This document shows, one piece after another, positions 46,658 to 57,536 of a stretch of 64,000 nucleotides of DNA. The notes below the pieces were generated by a model that did not search any database, was not told the origin of the DNA, and saw only the letters and a list, made by a program, of their open reading frames with translations. A program made the position numbers and the translations under genes. Source of the DNA: Hedera helix. Lineage: Eukaryota > Streptophyta > Magnoliopsida > Apiales > Araliaceae. The first letter of the stretch is position 1. Every line of letters starts with the position of its first letter. The stretch spans positions 377,001 to 441,000 of the forward strand of contig OX359264.1 in the NCBI GenBank assembly GCA_947179155.2. The letters are read 5' to 3'.

Positions 46658-47612
46658 CTGCGTGCAATATTACACACAGTTAGTTTATAAACAAGTAATT
46701 AAAGAACCTTAACAATGTCTCAAACAACTTGAGGCATGAAAAAGAACCACAAGGATGGAGATTCTAATGTGTCAACCACAATCAACTACTAGATATTTTC
46801 AAACCTGGAACGTATATAAACATTATATGCTGCAATTAAAACCAACAAATGTGTTGGTTCAGTTGGTTTGGTTTGAAGGATTATAACTCTTTGAACAAGG
46901 AGGATCTATTTGGACAAGGGATGTATTGATACGGGCTGAGAAACAATTGAATCAATGCAATGATTCGGGATGCATTGATTCGGGATGAAACAATTGAATT
47001 GATGCAATGGTTCAAATTGGTAAGACCATTAGATAAACCATTAATGGTTCAACAAACCTTTTTAAAGGGATATATCTCTAATACTTAAATACCTTTTCAA
47101 AGTGGTATGTATCTCTTCAAAAGGGAGTCTGGAAACCTATAAATAGGTTGCAAATCCACCCAAGTCGATCACTTCAAATCATTCCAAATCCTTTGGAACA
47201 TAATTTACAAACAAATGCAGCTTCGGATAGAAAGGAATAAATATTGATTGAAAAGATTCAACGGACTATCCACTCTGAGGTTGAAAGGAATGGTTTCAAG
47301 ATTTTACTAGTACTAAATAATAAAATTTAGGAGGAGAAAAAGACAATGATCACACCTAGAATCTCAGACCTCAGACCGAAGAGATGATGCAACACAACAT
47401 AATAATTGACCCATTGGAGCAATTTAAACCAATTGAGCGACATTTCATTTATTGGATAAAAAGCAGCCTGTACCCAACACGACCACAATTGACACCAAAA
47501 ACAATACACCACAAATGTGTAAATGAAAAGGCTTCTCTTATACATTATATATGTGTGCATGTATAGATATATAACACCCACATAGAAACTACGAAGAACA
47601 TAAAGAGCGAAG
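46658..47612 (-). other. TM9 intron 1, left part
   Basis: Intron sequence between exon 2 and the retrotransposon at 47618. A TATA-like CCTATAAATAGG lies at about 47137 in plus orientation, which might be an LTR remnant, but I could not find paired ends or a target duplication. Confidence 0.4.
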
Positions 47613-47617
47613 AAGAT

Positions 47618-48246
47618 TGTTGGGGTGTAAATATTTGAGTCACGTGTCATCCTGTAAATATTTAATAAAGCAAGGTTGGTCATACATATAGTCAGCAAGG
47701 CAGACATGGAGGGGTGGGTGGTGACTCACCCTTTAGATATTTGTAATAGTTAGATATTAGGTGGAGGGAGGCGGTCACTTCAGAGGTAGATATATGGGGA
47801 ACCAGGAAAGTAAAATGACAGATTATTATCTACAGAGATACATATCACGAAGAGGAAGCAGGAGAGAGGATTATTCACACTTAAAGCCGGCAACACCGTA
47901 AAGGAGATAGGGAAGTCGTCTTCTCCAACACACCAAAGATAGAACCGGAATACTTCATCTTGTTCATACTCCGGCACCACGATATATTCATATTTACTGT
48001 AATATACAGCGTGTACAACAGGCACTAGCCATGTAACACATTCAACATCATTCTAGTGGATTCCTGGCATATCACCCGTGGTTTTCTCCCGATTTGGGTT
48101 TCCACGTAAATTATTGTGTTATTAATTTCAGTATTTACTTGATCAAATATCTTTAATTCCAGCATGTTTTGGGCTCTTCATTGGTGGCGTATTTTGGGCT
48201 GGCCGACCCGGTGATTTCGGCCCACGTCCAAAATCTGACGTCAACA
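47618..48246 (+). repeat. 5' LTR of the carboxylesterase-carrying element
   Basis: 629 bp. The 81-codon minus-strand ORF inside also occurs in the 3' LTR and is a shadow. Confidence 0.95.
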
Positions 48247-48266
48247 TTGGCGCTAGAAGGAGGGGC
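48247..48266 (+). promoter_or_regulatory. Primer-binding site
   Basis: TTGGCGCTAGAAGGAGGG follows the LTR; it matches the site of the remnant at 26027-31959 at all but a few positions. The tRNA is not identified. Confidence 0.65.
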
Positions 48267-48479
48267 GACGGCCACAGTAATTTCAAATCACCAAATTATT
48301 TCTGAGATAATTTTTATGGCGGTTCAGTTATCTGACTGAAAGAGAATATTCCATCTGAAGCTAAGTTATCCCCATTTATTAAATATTATGATGTTATTAT
48401 AATAGTTGTTTGTTTATTACATGTGTACTTATTTAACTTAGGTATTAATTTAGACTTTTGGTCTAGTTTTTCTCTCTCT

Positions 48480-49420
48480 TCGACGGATGTGTTGGGTGAG
48501 GGGTTGGCTCGGTTTCTCTGTGCGGTGGTTTGGCACGGTCCGATAGCGGCAGTGGGGTCGGCGATCAGGTTTGGACTCGGTGGTGGGTTGGAGTTCGGCT
48601 AGCTTGGGCCGGCGGTGGCGGCTGGGTGGCTCCACCTTGGCAGCGCCTGGGTCGGCGATTTTGGGGGGCGCCTTTTGGTTTGGGTCGGCCGTTTGTGGTT
48701 GAGTTCAGCCGTTCGGGTTGGGTGAAGATCGGCCATGGCAGGTGCAGATCGGTCCGGGCACGGCTGCAGCTCGGCGCTTTGTCAGCTAGTTGGTGTAGTT
48801 CGGTGGTCATGGATGGGCTGGGGTTGGGCAGTCCGGTGGATTTGGGTTTCTGGTCATCCGCTTTGTTCACCTCAGCAGCTTTGATGCCAGTTCGGGTTCG
48901 TCTGTTTTGGGTCGGCTGTTGGAGTGAGGGGGTCGACAGTTCGGCAGCCTGCAAACCGAGGGGGTAGGCAGTTCGGCCGCTCGGCAGGGGTTTGGCAGTA
49001 ACTTGGTATAGCTTGGTGGTGGCAGCAGATTGCTGTGCTCCGGTAGTAGCTCAACGGTGGTCGGTGCTGGGCAGTCTGGTCTCGGCGGCGGTTTGACCGG
49101 GTGGGTCGGGGTCGGCACTTCAGGCTCGGCCTGCGGTGAGAGGAGCGTGGCTAGGCTATTGTTCGGCAGTGCCTGGGTCGGCCGGCAGTGGGCTGCTCGA
49201 TAGGTCACAGTGGCTCGGTGGATTGGTGCTCGACGAGGGGAGCTCGGTGGTGACTTCTCCTCGGCAGCGTCTGGGTCAGCCGACTATGGAACGGCCAGGT
49301 GGCTCGGCAACTTTGGTGTAGTTCGGCAGCGACCCAACAGCTCGGTATCAGTCAGACAACACGACGGGGGCTCGTTTGTTGCTCGGTCGGGGGGTGCGGC
49401 TAGGGGGTTGTGCTCGTAGG
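48480..49420 (+). repeat. GC-rich region with TCGGCAG/CTCGG motifs
   Basis: About 0.9 kb, strongly GC-rich for this window, dense in short motifs such as GGTCGGC, CTCGGCAG and TCGGTGG, without a regular period. Several open frames on both strands are low-complexity (Pro/Arg or Gly/Trp rich) and are not considered genes. Confidence 0.6.
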
Positions 49421-50130
49421 GATGGTGCACAGGCACTTGATTCCTCCTCCTCCTCCGACAAGCTACCTCTCATCGTTTACTTCCATGGTGGCGGCTTTGT
49501 CTTAGGCAGTTTAGCCTGGAAAAATTTCCACAACTTCTGCGAAAACATGGCCGTTCAAATCCCTGCCGTCATCGTATCGGTCAAGTATCGTCTGGCCCCG
49601 TGCAACCGTCCTCCCGTGGCCTGCCATGACGCCGTGGTAGCGTTGTATGGGATCCAAACCACCAGTGAAGAGTGGCTATTAAAATATGCTGATTTTTCCA
49701 AGTACTACCTCATGGGCAACAGTGTAGGCGCCGACTTAGCTTATCATGCGGCTGCGTTCTTAGGTGATGAGCATCTCGGGCATTTGAAGATCCAAGGGTT
49801 AATATTGCACCAACCATATTTTGGTGGGACCGCGAGGACAAAATCAGGACTAAGGCTGGTTGATGTTAAGGTGTTGCCACTCGGTGCGAAGGATTCCAAT
49901 CCGACGGTCGGGAGTGGATGGCATGAGATTAAAAGCTGGGGTTGAAGGTTTTGGTGACGGGCTGTGACGGAGACCCGTTGGTTGACCGTCAGGTTGCGTT
50001 GGTGAAGATATTGAGACAGAAGGGTGTGGAAACGGTGTGCAAGTTTCGTGAGGGTGGTTGTCATGGGATTGAATTCTTTGACCCCTCCAAAGCTAGAGCC
50101 CTGTATTTGGTTATACAACAATTCATTTAA
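49420..50130 (+). pseudogene. Captured carboxylesterase (CXE, alpha/beta hydrolase fold-3) fragment
   Basis: The frame ending at 49945 encodes LPLIVYFHGGGFVLGS (oxyanion-hole HGGG), VSVKYRLAP, and GNSVGADLAYHAA, a GxSxG nucleophile motif. The second frame (49942-50130) encodes VLVTGCDGDPLVDRQ with the Asp and GGCHGIEFFDPSKA with the His of the triad, then a normal C-terminus. These are the landmarks of plant CXE enzymes (roughly 320-340 aa). The copy lacks the first ~60 residues, is missing about 20-25 residues between LPLGAKD and its surroundings, and shifts frame near 49940 so that the first part ends at TGA. It lies in the sense direction in the retrotransposon. Plant CXE genes are often intronless, so the route (RNA or DNA) is not shown. 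Confidence 0.9.
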
Positions 50131-50374
50131 TTAAAAACCAGTCTGCTGGAGGTTAGTGGATAAAATTGCAAAACAGAATGACGAATTTCTAGGGCAAATA
50201 GTGGAAGATCATCTGAACAGTCTTAAGAGAGAGAAAATGTGACAGATTGGTGGTGTACAGGTATAAGTAAATTAATAATGGTGGATCGGAGATGGCAGTT
50301 TGGTGTTGGCGGTATGACAATTAAAATTTATGTTGAAATTTTTGTCCAACTCTCCTTGTATAAATTTTTATAAC

Positions 50375-50845
50375 AGGAGAGTGGGGGGCAAGATGTTGGG
50401 GTGTAAATATTGGAAGTCGGGACTTGTATGTAAAAATCTGATAATGTAAAACTGAGTGGAGAGATAAGGAACAGACTCATGGCAAAACTAGTGGTGCAGT
50501 AGTGGTACAAGCAGTAAGGTGGCAGCCAGAACAGAAGGTAGAAGCTCATTATCATATGAAGTATAATCACAATCAAAACTCAACACAGCATTCAATCATT
50601 TCAGTCGGCGGGGTCACGACGCTATTATCGGAACTTATTATTGAAGCTTTGGTCAAAGTATGGCAAAGTACGGAGATACAAGGTGATTTCTCTCTTAAAC
50701 ATATAACATGGTCTCTCTTGAAGATGCAAAGCTGGCACAAGGCCTCCCGAAGGGTCGGGAGCGTCACCTCGGTGATATAAGGATGGGGGGAGACATAAGG
50801 AAGCTCGGTCCTCGAACCGGCACGGTGAAATCAGGTCAGACAACA
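50375..50845 (+). repeat. Internal polypurine tract with LTR-like start
   Basis: AGGAGAGTGGGGGGCAA at 50375-50391 is identical to the tract before the true 3' LTR, and is followed after two bases by TGTTGGGGTGTAAATATT, the start of the element's own LTR. Similarity stops after about 18 bp. A CA end at 50845 (CAGACAACA) would give a 452-bp LTR of a related family, but that end is a guess. Confidence 0.55.
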
Positions 50846-51127
50846 TACATTCATTTATGAGTATATTTATTCATGCATTCATACATACATGTACGAGGGT
50901 GGATGACTGACATGAAGATATAAACTGGCTTCTCTTTTGAACTACATATATGTCTTGCATTATATTATAGCGTTCTAAAGTCGGATGGTGTTATAAGGTT
51001 GGGTCAACCTCCTTTGTTTCCCTCGGAATACAGGAGCACTGCTTTGTGGATATAGCAGGCGTTCGTATTTTGGTCTGCCTGGGGGGCAGTAATGACCTTC
51101 ATTCTTAACTTATATCTGGACCGGGAC

Positions 51128-51660
51128 GATCAAGGTGATATAAGGGGTACAACACACCAGTCTCAGGGTTATATGAGGCATCATGGACGGGTCGGTCATG
51201 ATAATTGTTCCATACCAGTCTCAGGGTTATATGAGGCATCATGGACGGGTCGGTCATGATAATTGTTCTACACCAGTCTCAGGGTTATACGAGGCATGAC
51301 CGGGACGGTCAAGGGGATATAAGAGGTCCATACCAGTCTCAGGGTTATATGAGGCATCATGGACGGGTCGATCATGATAATTGTTCTACACCAGTCTCAG
51401 GGTTATATGAGGCATGACCGGGACGGTCAAGGGGATATAAGGGGTCCATACCAGTCTCAGGGTTATATGAGGCATCATGGACGGGTCGATCATGATAATT
51501 GTTCTACACCAGTCTCAGGGTTATATGAGGCATGACCGGGACGGTCAAGGGGATATAAGGGGTCCATACCAGTCTCAGGGTTATATGAGGCATCATGGAC
51601 GGGTCGATCATGATAATTGTTCTATACCAGTCTCAGGGTCACATGAGGCATCATGGATGA
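51128..51660 (+). repeat. Tandem array of alternating 58- and 60-bp units
   Basis: The block ACCAGTCTCAGGGTTATATG recurs at about 51155, 51213, 51271, 51331, 51389, 51449, 51507, 51567 and 51625. Spacings are 58, 58, 60, 58, 60, 58, 60, 58, so after the first copies a 118-bp two-unit order is repeated: one unit has CATCATGGACGGGTCG, the other CATGACCGGGACGGTCAAGG. Confidence 0.92.
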
Positions 51661-54500
51661 GTTGGCCAATTCGGTACTTCGGTCAGCTTGAGATCGATCA
51701 ACTTCAGTTTGGGATCGACCGGTTTGGTGGGTTCGATCAACTTCAGTTTCGATCGGTCAGCTTGAGATCGATCAACTTCAGTTTGGGATCGACAAACTTC
51801 CGTTCGGATCGGCCAGTTTGGTGGCTTCGATCCACTTCAGTTTCGATCAACTTCAGTTTTGATCGGTCAGCTTGAGATCGATCAACTTCAGTTTGGGATC
51901 GACAAACTTCCGTTCGGATCGGCCGGTTTGGTGGGTTTGATCCACTTCTGTTTCGATCAACTTCAGTTTGGGATCGACAAACTTCCGTTCGGATCGGCCG
52001 GTTTGGTGGGTTCGATCCACTTCAGTTTCGATCAACTTCAGTTTGGGATCGACAAACTTCCGTTCGGATCGGCCGGTTTGGTGGGTTCGATCCACTTCTG
52101 TTTCGATCAACTTCAGTTTGGGATCGACCAGCTTCCGTTCGGATCGGCCGGTTTGGTGGGTTTGATCCACTTCTGTTTCGATCAACTTCAGTTTGGGATC
52201 GACCGGTTTGGTGGGTTCGATCAACTTCAGTTTCGATCGGTCAGCTTGAGATCGATCAACTTCAGTTTGGGATCGACCGGTTTGGTGGGTTCGATCAACT
52301 TCAGTTTCGATCGGTCAGCTTGAGATCGATCAACTTCAGTTTGGGATCGACAAACTTCCGTTCGGATCGGCCGGTTTGGTGGGTTCGATCCACTTCTGTT
52401 TCGATCAACTTCAGTTTGGGATCGACCAACTTCCGTTCGGATCGGCCGGTTTGGTGGGTTCGATCCACTTCTGTTTTGATCAACTTCAGTTTGGGATCGA
52501 CCGGTTTGGTGGGTTCGATCAACTTCAGTTTCGATCGGTCAGCTTGAGATCGATCAACTTCAGTTTGGGATCGACAAACTTCCGTTCGGATCGGCCGGTT
52601 TGGTGGCTTCGATCCACTTCTGTTTCGATCAACTTCAGTTTGGGATCGACCAGTTTGGTGGGTTCGATCCACTTCTGTTTCGATCAACTTCAGTTTGGGA
52701 TCGACCAACTTCCGTTCGGATCGGCCGGTTTGGTGGGTTCGATCCACTTCAGTTTCGATCGACTTCAGTTTCGATCGGTCAGCTTGAGATCGATCAACTT
52801 CAGTTTGGGATCAACAAACTTCCGTTCGGATCGGCCGGTTTGGTGGGTTCGATCCACTTCTGTTTCGATCAACTTCAGTTTGGGATCGACCAACTTCCGT
52901 TCGGATCGGCCGGTTTGGTGGGTTTGATCCACTTCTGTTTCGATCAACTTCAGTTTGGGATCGACCGGCTTGGTGGGTTCGATCAACTTCAGTTTCGATC
53001 GGTCAGCTTGAGATCGATCAACTTCAGTTTGGGATCGACCGGTTTGGTGGGTTCGATCAACTTCAGTTTCGATCGGTCAGCTTGAGATCGATCAACTTCA
53101 GTTTGGGATCGACAAACTTCCGTTCGGATCGGCCGGTTTGGTGGGTTCGATCCACTTCTGTTTCGATCAACTTCAGTTTGGGATCGACCGGTTTGGTGGG
53201 TTCGATCAACTTCAGTTTCGATCGGTCAGCTTGAGATCGATCAACTTCAGTTTGGGATAGACAAACTTCCGTTCGGATCGGCCGGTTTGGTGGGTTCGAT
53301 CCACTTCTGTTTCGATCAACTTCAGTTTGGGATCGACCGGTTTGGTGGGTTCGATCAACTTCAGTTTCGATCGGTCAGCTTGAGATCGATCAACTTCAGT
53401 TTGGGATCGACAAACTTCCGTTCGGATCGGCCAGTTTGGTGGCTTCGATCCACTTCAGTTTCGATCAACTTCAGTTTGGGATCGACAAACTTCCGTTCGG
53501 ATCGGCCGGTTTGGTGGCTTCGATCCACTTCTGTTTCGATCAACTTCAGTTTGGGATCGACCAGTTTGGTGGGTTCGATCCACTTCTGTTTCGATCAACT
53601 TCAGTTTGGGATCGACCAACTTCCGTTCGGATCGGCCGGTTTGGTGGGTTCGATCCACTTTTGTTTCGATCAACTTCAGTTTGGGATCGACCGGTTTGGT
53701 GGGTTCGATCAACTTCAGTTTCGATCGGTCAGCTTGAGATCGATCAACTTCAGTTTGGGATCGACAAACTTCCGTTCGGATCGGCCGGTTTGGTGGCTTC
53801 GATCCACTTCTGTTTCGATCAACTTCAGTTTGGGATCGACCGGTTTGGTGGGTTCGATCAACTTCAGTTTCGATCGGTCAGCTTGAGATCGATCAACTTC
53901 AGTTTGGGATCGACCAACTTCCGTTCGGATCGGCCGGTTTGGTGGGTTCGATCCACTTCTGTTTCGATCAACTTCAGTTTGGGATCGACCGGTTTGGTGG
54001 GTTCGATCAACTTCAGTTTCGATCGGTCAGCTTGAGATCGATCAACTTCAGTTTGGGATCGACAAACTTCCGTTCGGATCGGCCGGTTTGGTGGCTTCGA
54101 TCCACTTCTGTTTCGATCAACTTCAGTTTGGGATCGACCAGTTTGGTGGGTTCGATCCACTTCAGTTTCGATCAACTTCAGTTTGGGATCGACCAGTTTG
54201 GTGGGTTCGATCAACTTCAGTTTCGATCGGTCAGCTTGGGATCGATCAACTTCAGTTTGGGATCGACCAGTTTGGTGGGTTCGATCAACTTCAGTTTCGA
54301 TCAGTCAGCTTGGGATCGATCAACTTCAGTTTGGGATCGACCAGTTTGGTGGGTTCGATCAACTTCAGTTTCGATCGGTCAGCTTGAGATCGATCAACTT
54401 CAGTTTGGGATCGACCAACTTCCGTTCGGATCGGCCGGTTTGGTGGCTTCGATCCACTTCGGTTTCGATCAACTTCAGTTTCGATCGGTCAGTTTGTGTC
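51660..54500 (+). repeat. Complex tandem array of GATCAACTTCAGTTTGGGAT units (about 75 bp and shorter)
   Basis: About 2.8 kb of repetition of GATCAACTTCAGTTTGGGAT with either GACAAACTTCCGTTCGGATC-GGCCGGTTTGGTGGGTTCGATC (75-bp type) or GACCGGTTTGGTGGGTTCGA followed by TCGATCGGTCAGCTTGAGATC (shorter type), in mixed order. The units are highly similar, so amplification is recent. Lengths divisible by three leave open frames on both strands; the predicted peptides are only the repeat translated and are not genes. Confidence 0.95.
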
Positions 54501-54829
54501 CGATAAGCTTCAGTTTGGGTTCGATCGACTTCAGTTTGGTTAGCTCATGTTGGGTTCGGTCGGCTTCGGGTTGTCCTGGTCAATTTAGGTTCGATTGGCT
54601 CCAATCGGTATGGTTTGCCTAGTTTGGGTTGGGTCAATTCTTTTGTTTAAGTTCAAACATATGAGTTCGACAATTTGAGCCTGTCCAACAGCTTTGGGAC
54701 AATTTCACAGTTTTGGATTGGTTCGGCAAGTTCACTTCGGAGTTTGTTCGGCGGTCTGTTTGGCAATTTGATATCAGCCTGATGAGGAAGATGGTTTGGG
54801 TACAACTCGGATGTCCGGATTGGTGCTCG

Positions 54830-54980
54830 GTTAGAGGAGCTCGGCAACTCACTCTTCAAGCTTTGCGGCCAAGTGTCCAAGCTCGGCAACTCACTCTTCA
54901 AGCTTTGCAGCCAAGTGTCCAAGCTCGGCAACTCAATGTTCAAGCTCCGCAGCTCAGTGTTCAAGCTCAGCTACTCGGTA
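54830..54980 (+). repeat. Short tandem repeat, about 42 bp unit
   Basis: Three to four copies of a block containing GCTCGGCAACTCACTCTTCA and AGCTTTGCNGCCAAGTGTCCA, the last copies diverged. It lies between the large array and the 3' LTR. Confidence 0.75.
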
Positions 54981-55100
54981 GCTCCATCTCGACAGTTTCA
55001 AGATCGGCAATTTGGGTGCAACTCGGCAGCATAACAGTTATATTTGGTGTTTCAGATGGACTTTTTTGCATTACTCTCATATTATAAATTTTCTTATAAC

Positions 55101-55117
55101 AGGAGAGTGGGGGGCAA
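55101..55117 (+). promoter_or_regulatory. Polypurine tract before the 3' LTR
   Basis: AGGAGAGTGGGGGGCAA immediately before TGTTAGGGTG. Confidence 0.85.
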
Positions 55118-55746
55118 TGTTAGGGTGTAAATATTTGAGTCACGTGTCATCCTATAAATATTTAATAAAGCAAGGTTGGTCATACATATAGTCAGCAAGG
55201 CAGACGTGGAGGGGTGGGTGGTGACTCACCCTTTAGATATTTGTAATAGTTAGATATTAGGTGGAGGGAGGCGGTCACTTCAGAGGTAGATATATGGGGA
55301 ACCAGGAAAGTAAAATGACAGATTATTATCTACAGAGATACATATCACGAAGAGGAAGCAGGAGAGAGGATTATTCACACTTAAAGCCGGCAACACCGTA
55401 AAGGAGATAGGGAAGTCGTCTTCTCCAACACACCAAAGATAGAACCGGAATACTTCATCTTGTTCATACTCCGGCACCACGATATATTCATATTTACTGT
55501 AATATACAGCGTGTACAACAGGCACTAGCCATGTAACACATTCAACATCATTTTAGTGGATTCCTGGCATATCACCCGTGGTTTTCTCCCGATTTGGGTT
55601 TCCACGTAAATTATTGTGTTATTAATTTCAGTATTTACTTGATCAAATATCTTTAATTCCAGCATGTTTTGGGCTCTTCATTGGTGGCGTATTTTGGGCT
55701 GGCCGACCCGGTGATTTCGGCCCACGTCCAAAATTTGACGTCAACA
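55118..55746 (+). repeat. 3' LTR of the carboxylesterase-carrying element
   Basis: 629 bp, five differences by eye from the 5' LTR, all transitions, followed by AAGAT. Confidence 0.95.
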
Positions 55747-56375
55747 AAGATAAAGGAGGATGAACTGATATTGTGGATTATGACGTCAATTTGGATTGAG
55801 GCCACTTTGAGATAAGAATTTGAAAATCAAAAACAAAAAATAAATCAATCCGGAAAACTACCTCTTCAGGAAGAGTTCAACAAAGCAGCCAGCAGCTAAT
55901 CAACTTTATCTGACAATAAATTTATATCAACTTTGATAAAAGTCCTCCCACGTAATGCTCAAGCTTGAGCTTGCACATTAACTGTAATACCCGGTCATTT
56001 TCTAAAAGTCCCGTATCATCCATTTTCAAAACACCTTCTATTCCTTTAGCCTATAAATATAACACTACCCTTTAATTTTATTTCACTAAACATTAAGTAT
56101 CTCCCATTTGTATGAGGAACTTTTTGTGTGAGGGTCTTTTTAGTAAAACCACCCTAGTTAAAATTTTTGTTGTCGAGGACGTGGGCGGACTGCGAACCTC
56201 ATAATTTCGGGTATGTCTCTTTTTCTTTCTATGTGTAATTATTTAATTTTCTGTATTAGTTTTAATTTTGTAGTTTTAATTTTTGTATGCTATTTAGTTT
56301 GTTAGTTTATATATTTTAGTATATCTCTGTTAGTAATTAGCATTGTGGAATATTAAATTATTATTTTTGTAACTT

Positions 56376-56376
<1 letters not shown>

Positions 56377-56420
<44 letters not shown>
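56377..56420. repeat. (TAA)n microsatellite
   Basis: About 14 TAA units inside the solo LTR, left of the hAT element. Confidence 0.9.
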
Positions 56421-56421
<1 letters not shown>

Positions 56422-57170
56422 TAACATAATTAAAAATGGAAAGAATATTTTTGTAAATATACTTATATGTATTTCGGAAGGAATAATAATCATGGTTATC
56501 AAGGCGTCGCCTAGGCGACGCTTAGGCGTCAAGGCGCTGCTCAGGGACAAAGCGATGGGACGCCTTGGTGGATACACAGAAAGGCGATCGCTCAGTCAGT
56601 AAAGGCATCGCCTTGGACGACTTGGCGACGACTCGGACGACTAAGGGGCTAGTCGGGCGACTTAACATGGCGAGTATGGCTCAACCCGAAATGAATGGGT
56701 AAAAAAAAAAATTAATTGCGATAAAAAGCCAACCAACGATCGAAATCACAAATCAGGAATCAATTTCAGAAATTGAAGAAAGGCAGAGAAAGCAAGTGAG
56801 TAACCTGCGACTTCCAACCGATGCGTCTAACTTCGACGCCGACTTCCAACCGACCACCGACTTCAATTTCAGGATTCAGGTACAACTTCTCTCTCTTCTT
56901 CTTCTTCTTCTTCTTCTTTTGCTTCTTCTGCTTCTGCTTCTTCTTCTTCTGCCCTAGCCCCTGAGCTGTGAGGCTCTGTTGATTTTTTTTTCTTTTTTTA
57001 CCCATAGCCGTGAGCTACTGTTGAATTTTATTTTATTTTAAAACCATTTGCTTTTTCGAAGTGGACTGGACTGATATATGTATACTGCAGGACTGCCGTG
57101 AGCCTCTGTTGTGCTTATTTTTTTTTTTATTTTTTTTTTAGCCATTTACTTTTTTCGGAGAATATATGGA

Positions 57171-57173
<3 letters not shown>

Positions 57174-57251
<78 letters not shown>
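57174..57251. repeat. (TA)n microsatellite
   Basis: About 39 uninterrupted TA units in the 5' part of the hAT element, before the transposase start; ORFs through it on both strands are artefacts. Confidence 0.95.
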
Positions 57252-57253
<2 letters not shown>

Positions 57254-57536
57254 CTGCAACTGTATAATAATATGATACATATTATAATATGATACACATA
57301 CATATTTATTATAAATTTCTGCAACTGCTTATAATTAGGGAGTAGTAATTTTTGCAACTGCTTATAATAATATGATACATATTATTATTTATTATAAATT
57401 TCTGCAAATGCTTATAATTTGGGAGTAGTAATTTCTGCAATTGCTTATAATAATATGATACTCAATGATTGATGACTGATGCATTGTTTGACTATGCTTA
57501 TAATATAGTTATAAATTATATTTTGCAGATAGTTAA

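Larger units (their letters stand above)
47618..55746 (+). mobile_element. Non-autonomous LTR retrotransposon carrying a carboxylesterase fragment and tandem arrays
   Basis: 8,129 bp, with two 629-bp LTRs (47618-48246, 55118-55746; TGTTRGGGTG...GTCAACA) and a perfect 5-bp duplication AAGAT (47613-47617, 55747-55751). The primer-binding site follows the 5' LTR and a polypurine tract precedes the 3' LTR. The interior contains no recognisable gag or pol; instead there is a GC-rich TCGGCAG-rich region, a captured carboxylesterase fragment, an internal copy of the PPT-LTR junction, and three tandem arrays. The LTRs differ at five positions by eye (about 0.8%), so the insertion is recent and another element must have supplied the proteins. 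It lies in TM9 intron 1. Confidence 0.95.

Noticed and set aside
46850..47340. Possible LTR with TATA (CCTATAAATAGG) in TM9 intron 1
   Set aside because: No TG...CA pair with a target duplication and no second copy in the window, so only mentioned within the intron entry.
48530..49419. Several 60-145 codon frames in the GC-rich region before the carboxylesterase
   Set aside because: Low-complexity composition, open on both strands, no recognisable domain; I could not link them to the carboxylesterase N-terminus.
51128..51660. Regularly spaced repeats resembling a CRISPR array
   Set aside because: Plant nuclear DNA; the segments between shared blocks are themselves repeated, there are no unique spacers and no cas genes.
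51477..54622. Many overlapping 60-230 codon frames such as those rich in FGSAGLVGSIHF
   Set aside because: They are caused by 75-bp and related units (multiples of three) and appear on both strands; a repeat artefact, not a repeat protein.
47780..55525. Identical 81-codon minus-strand ORFs at 47780-48025 and 55280-55525
   Set aside because: They lie at the same place in both LTRs of one element and have no recognisable similarity; shadows of LTR sequence.
57098..57357. ORFs on both strands with (IY)n peptides
   Set aside because: Translation of the (TA)n microsatellite.
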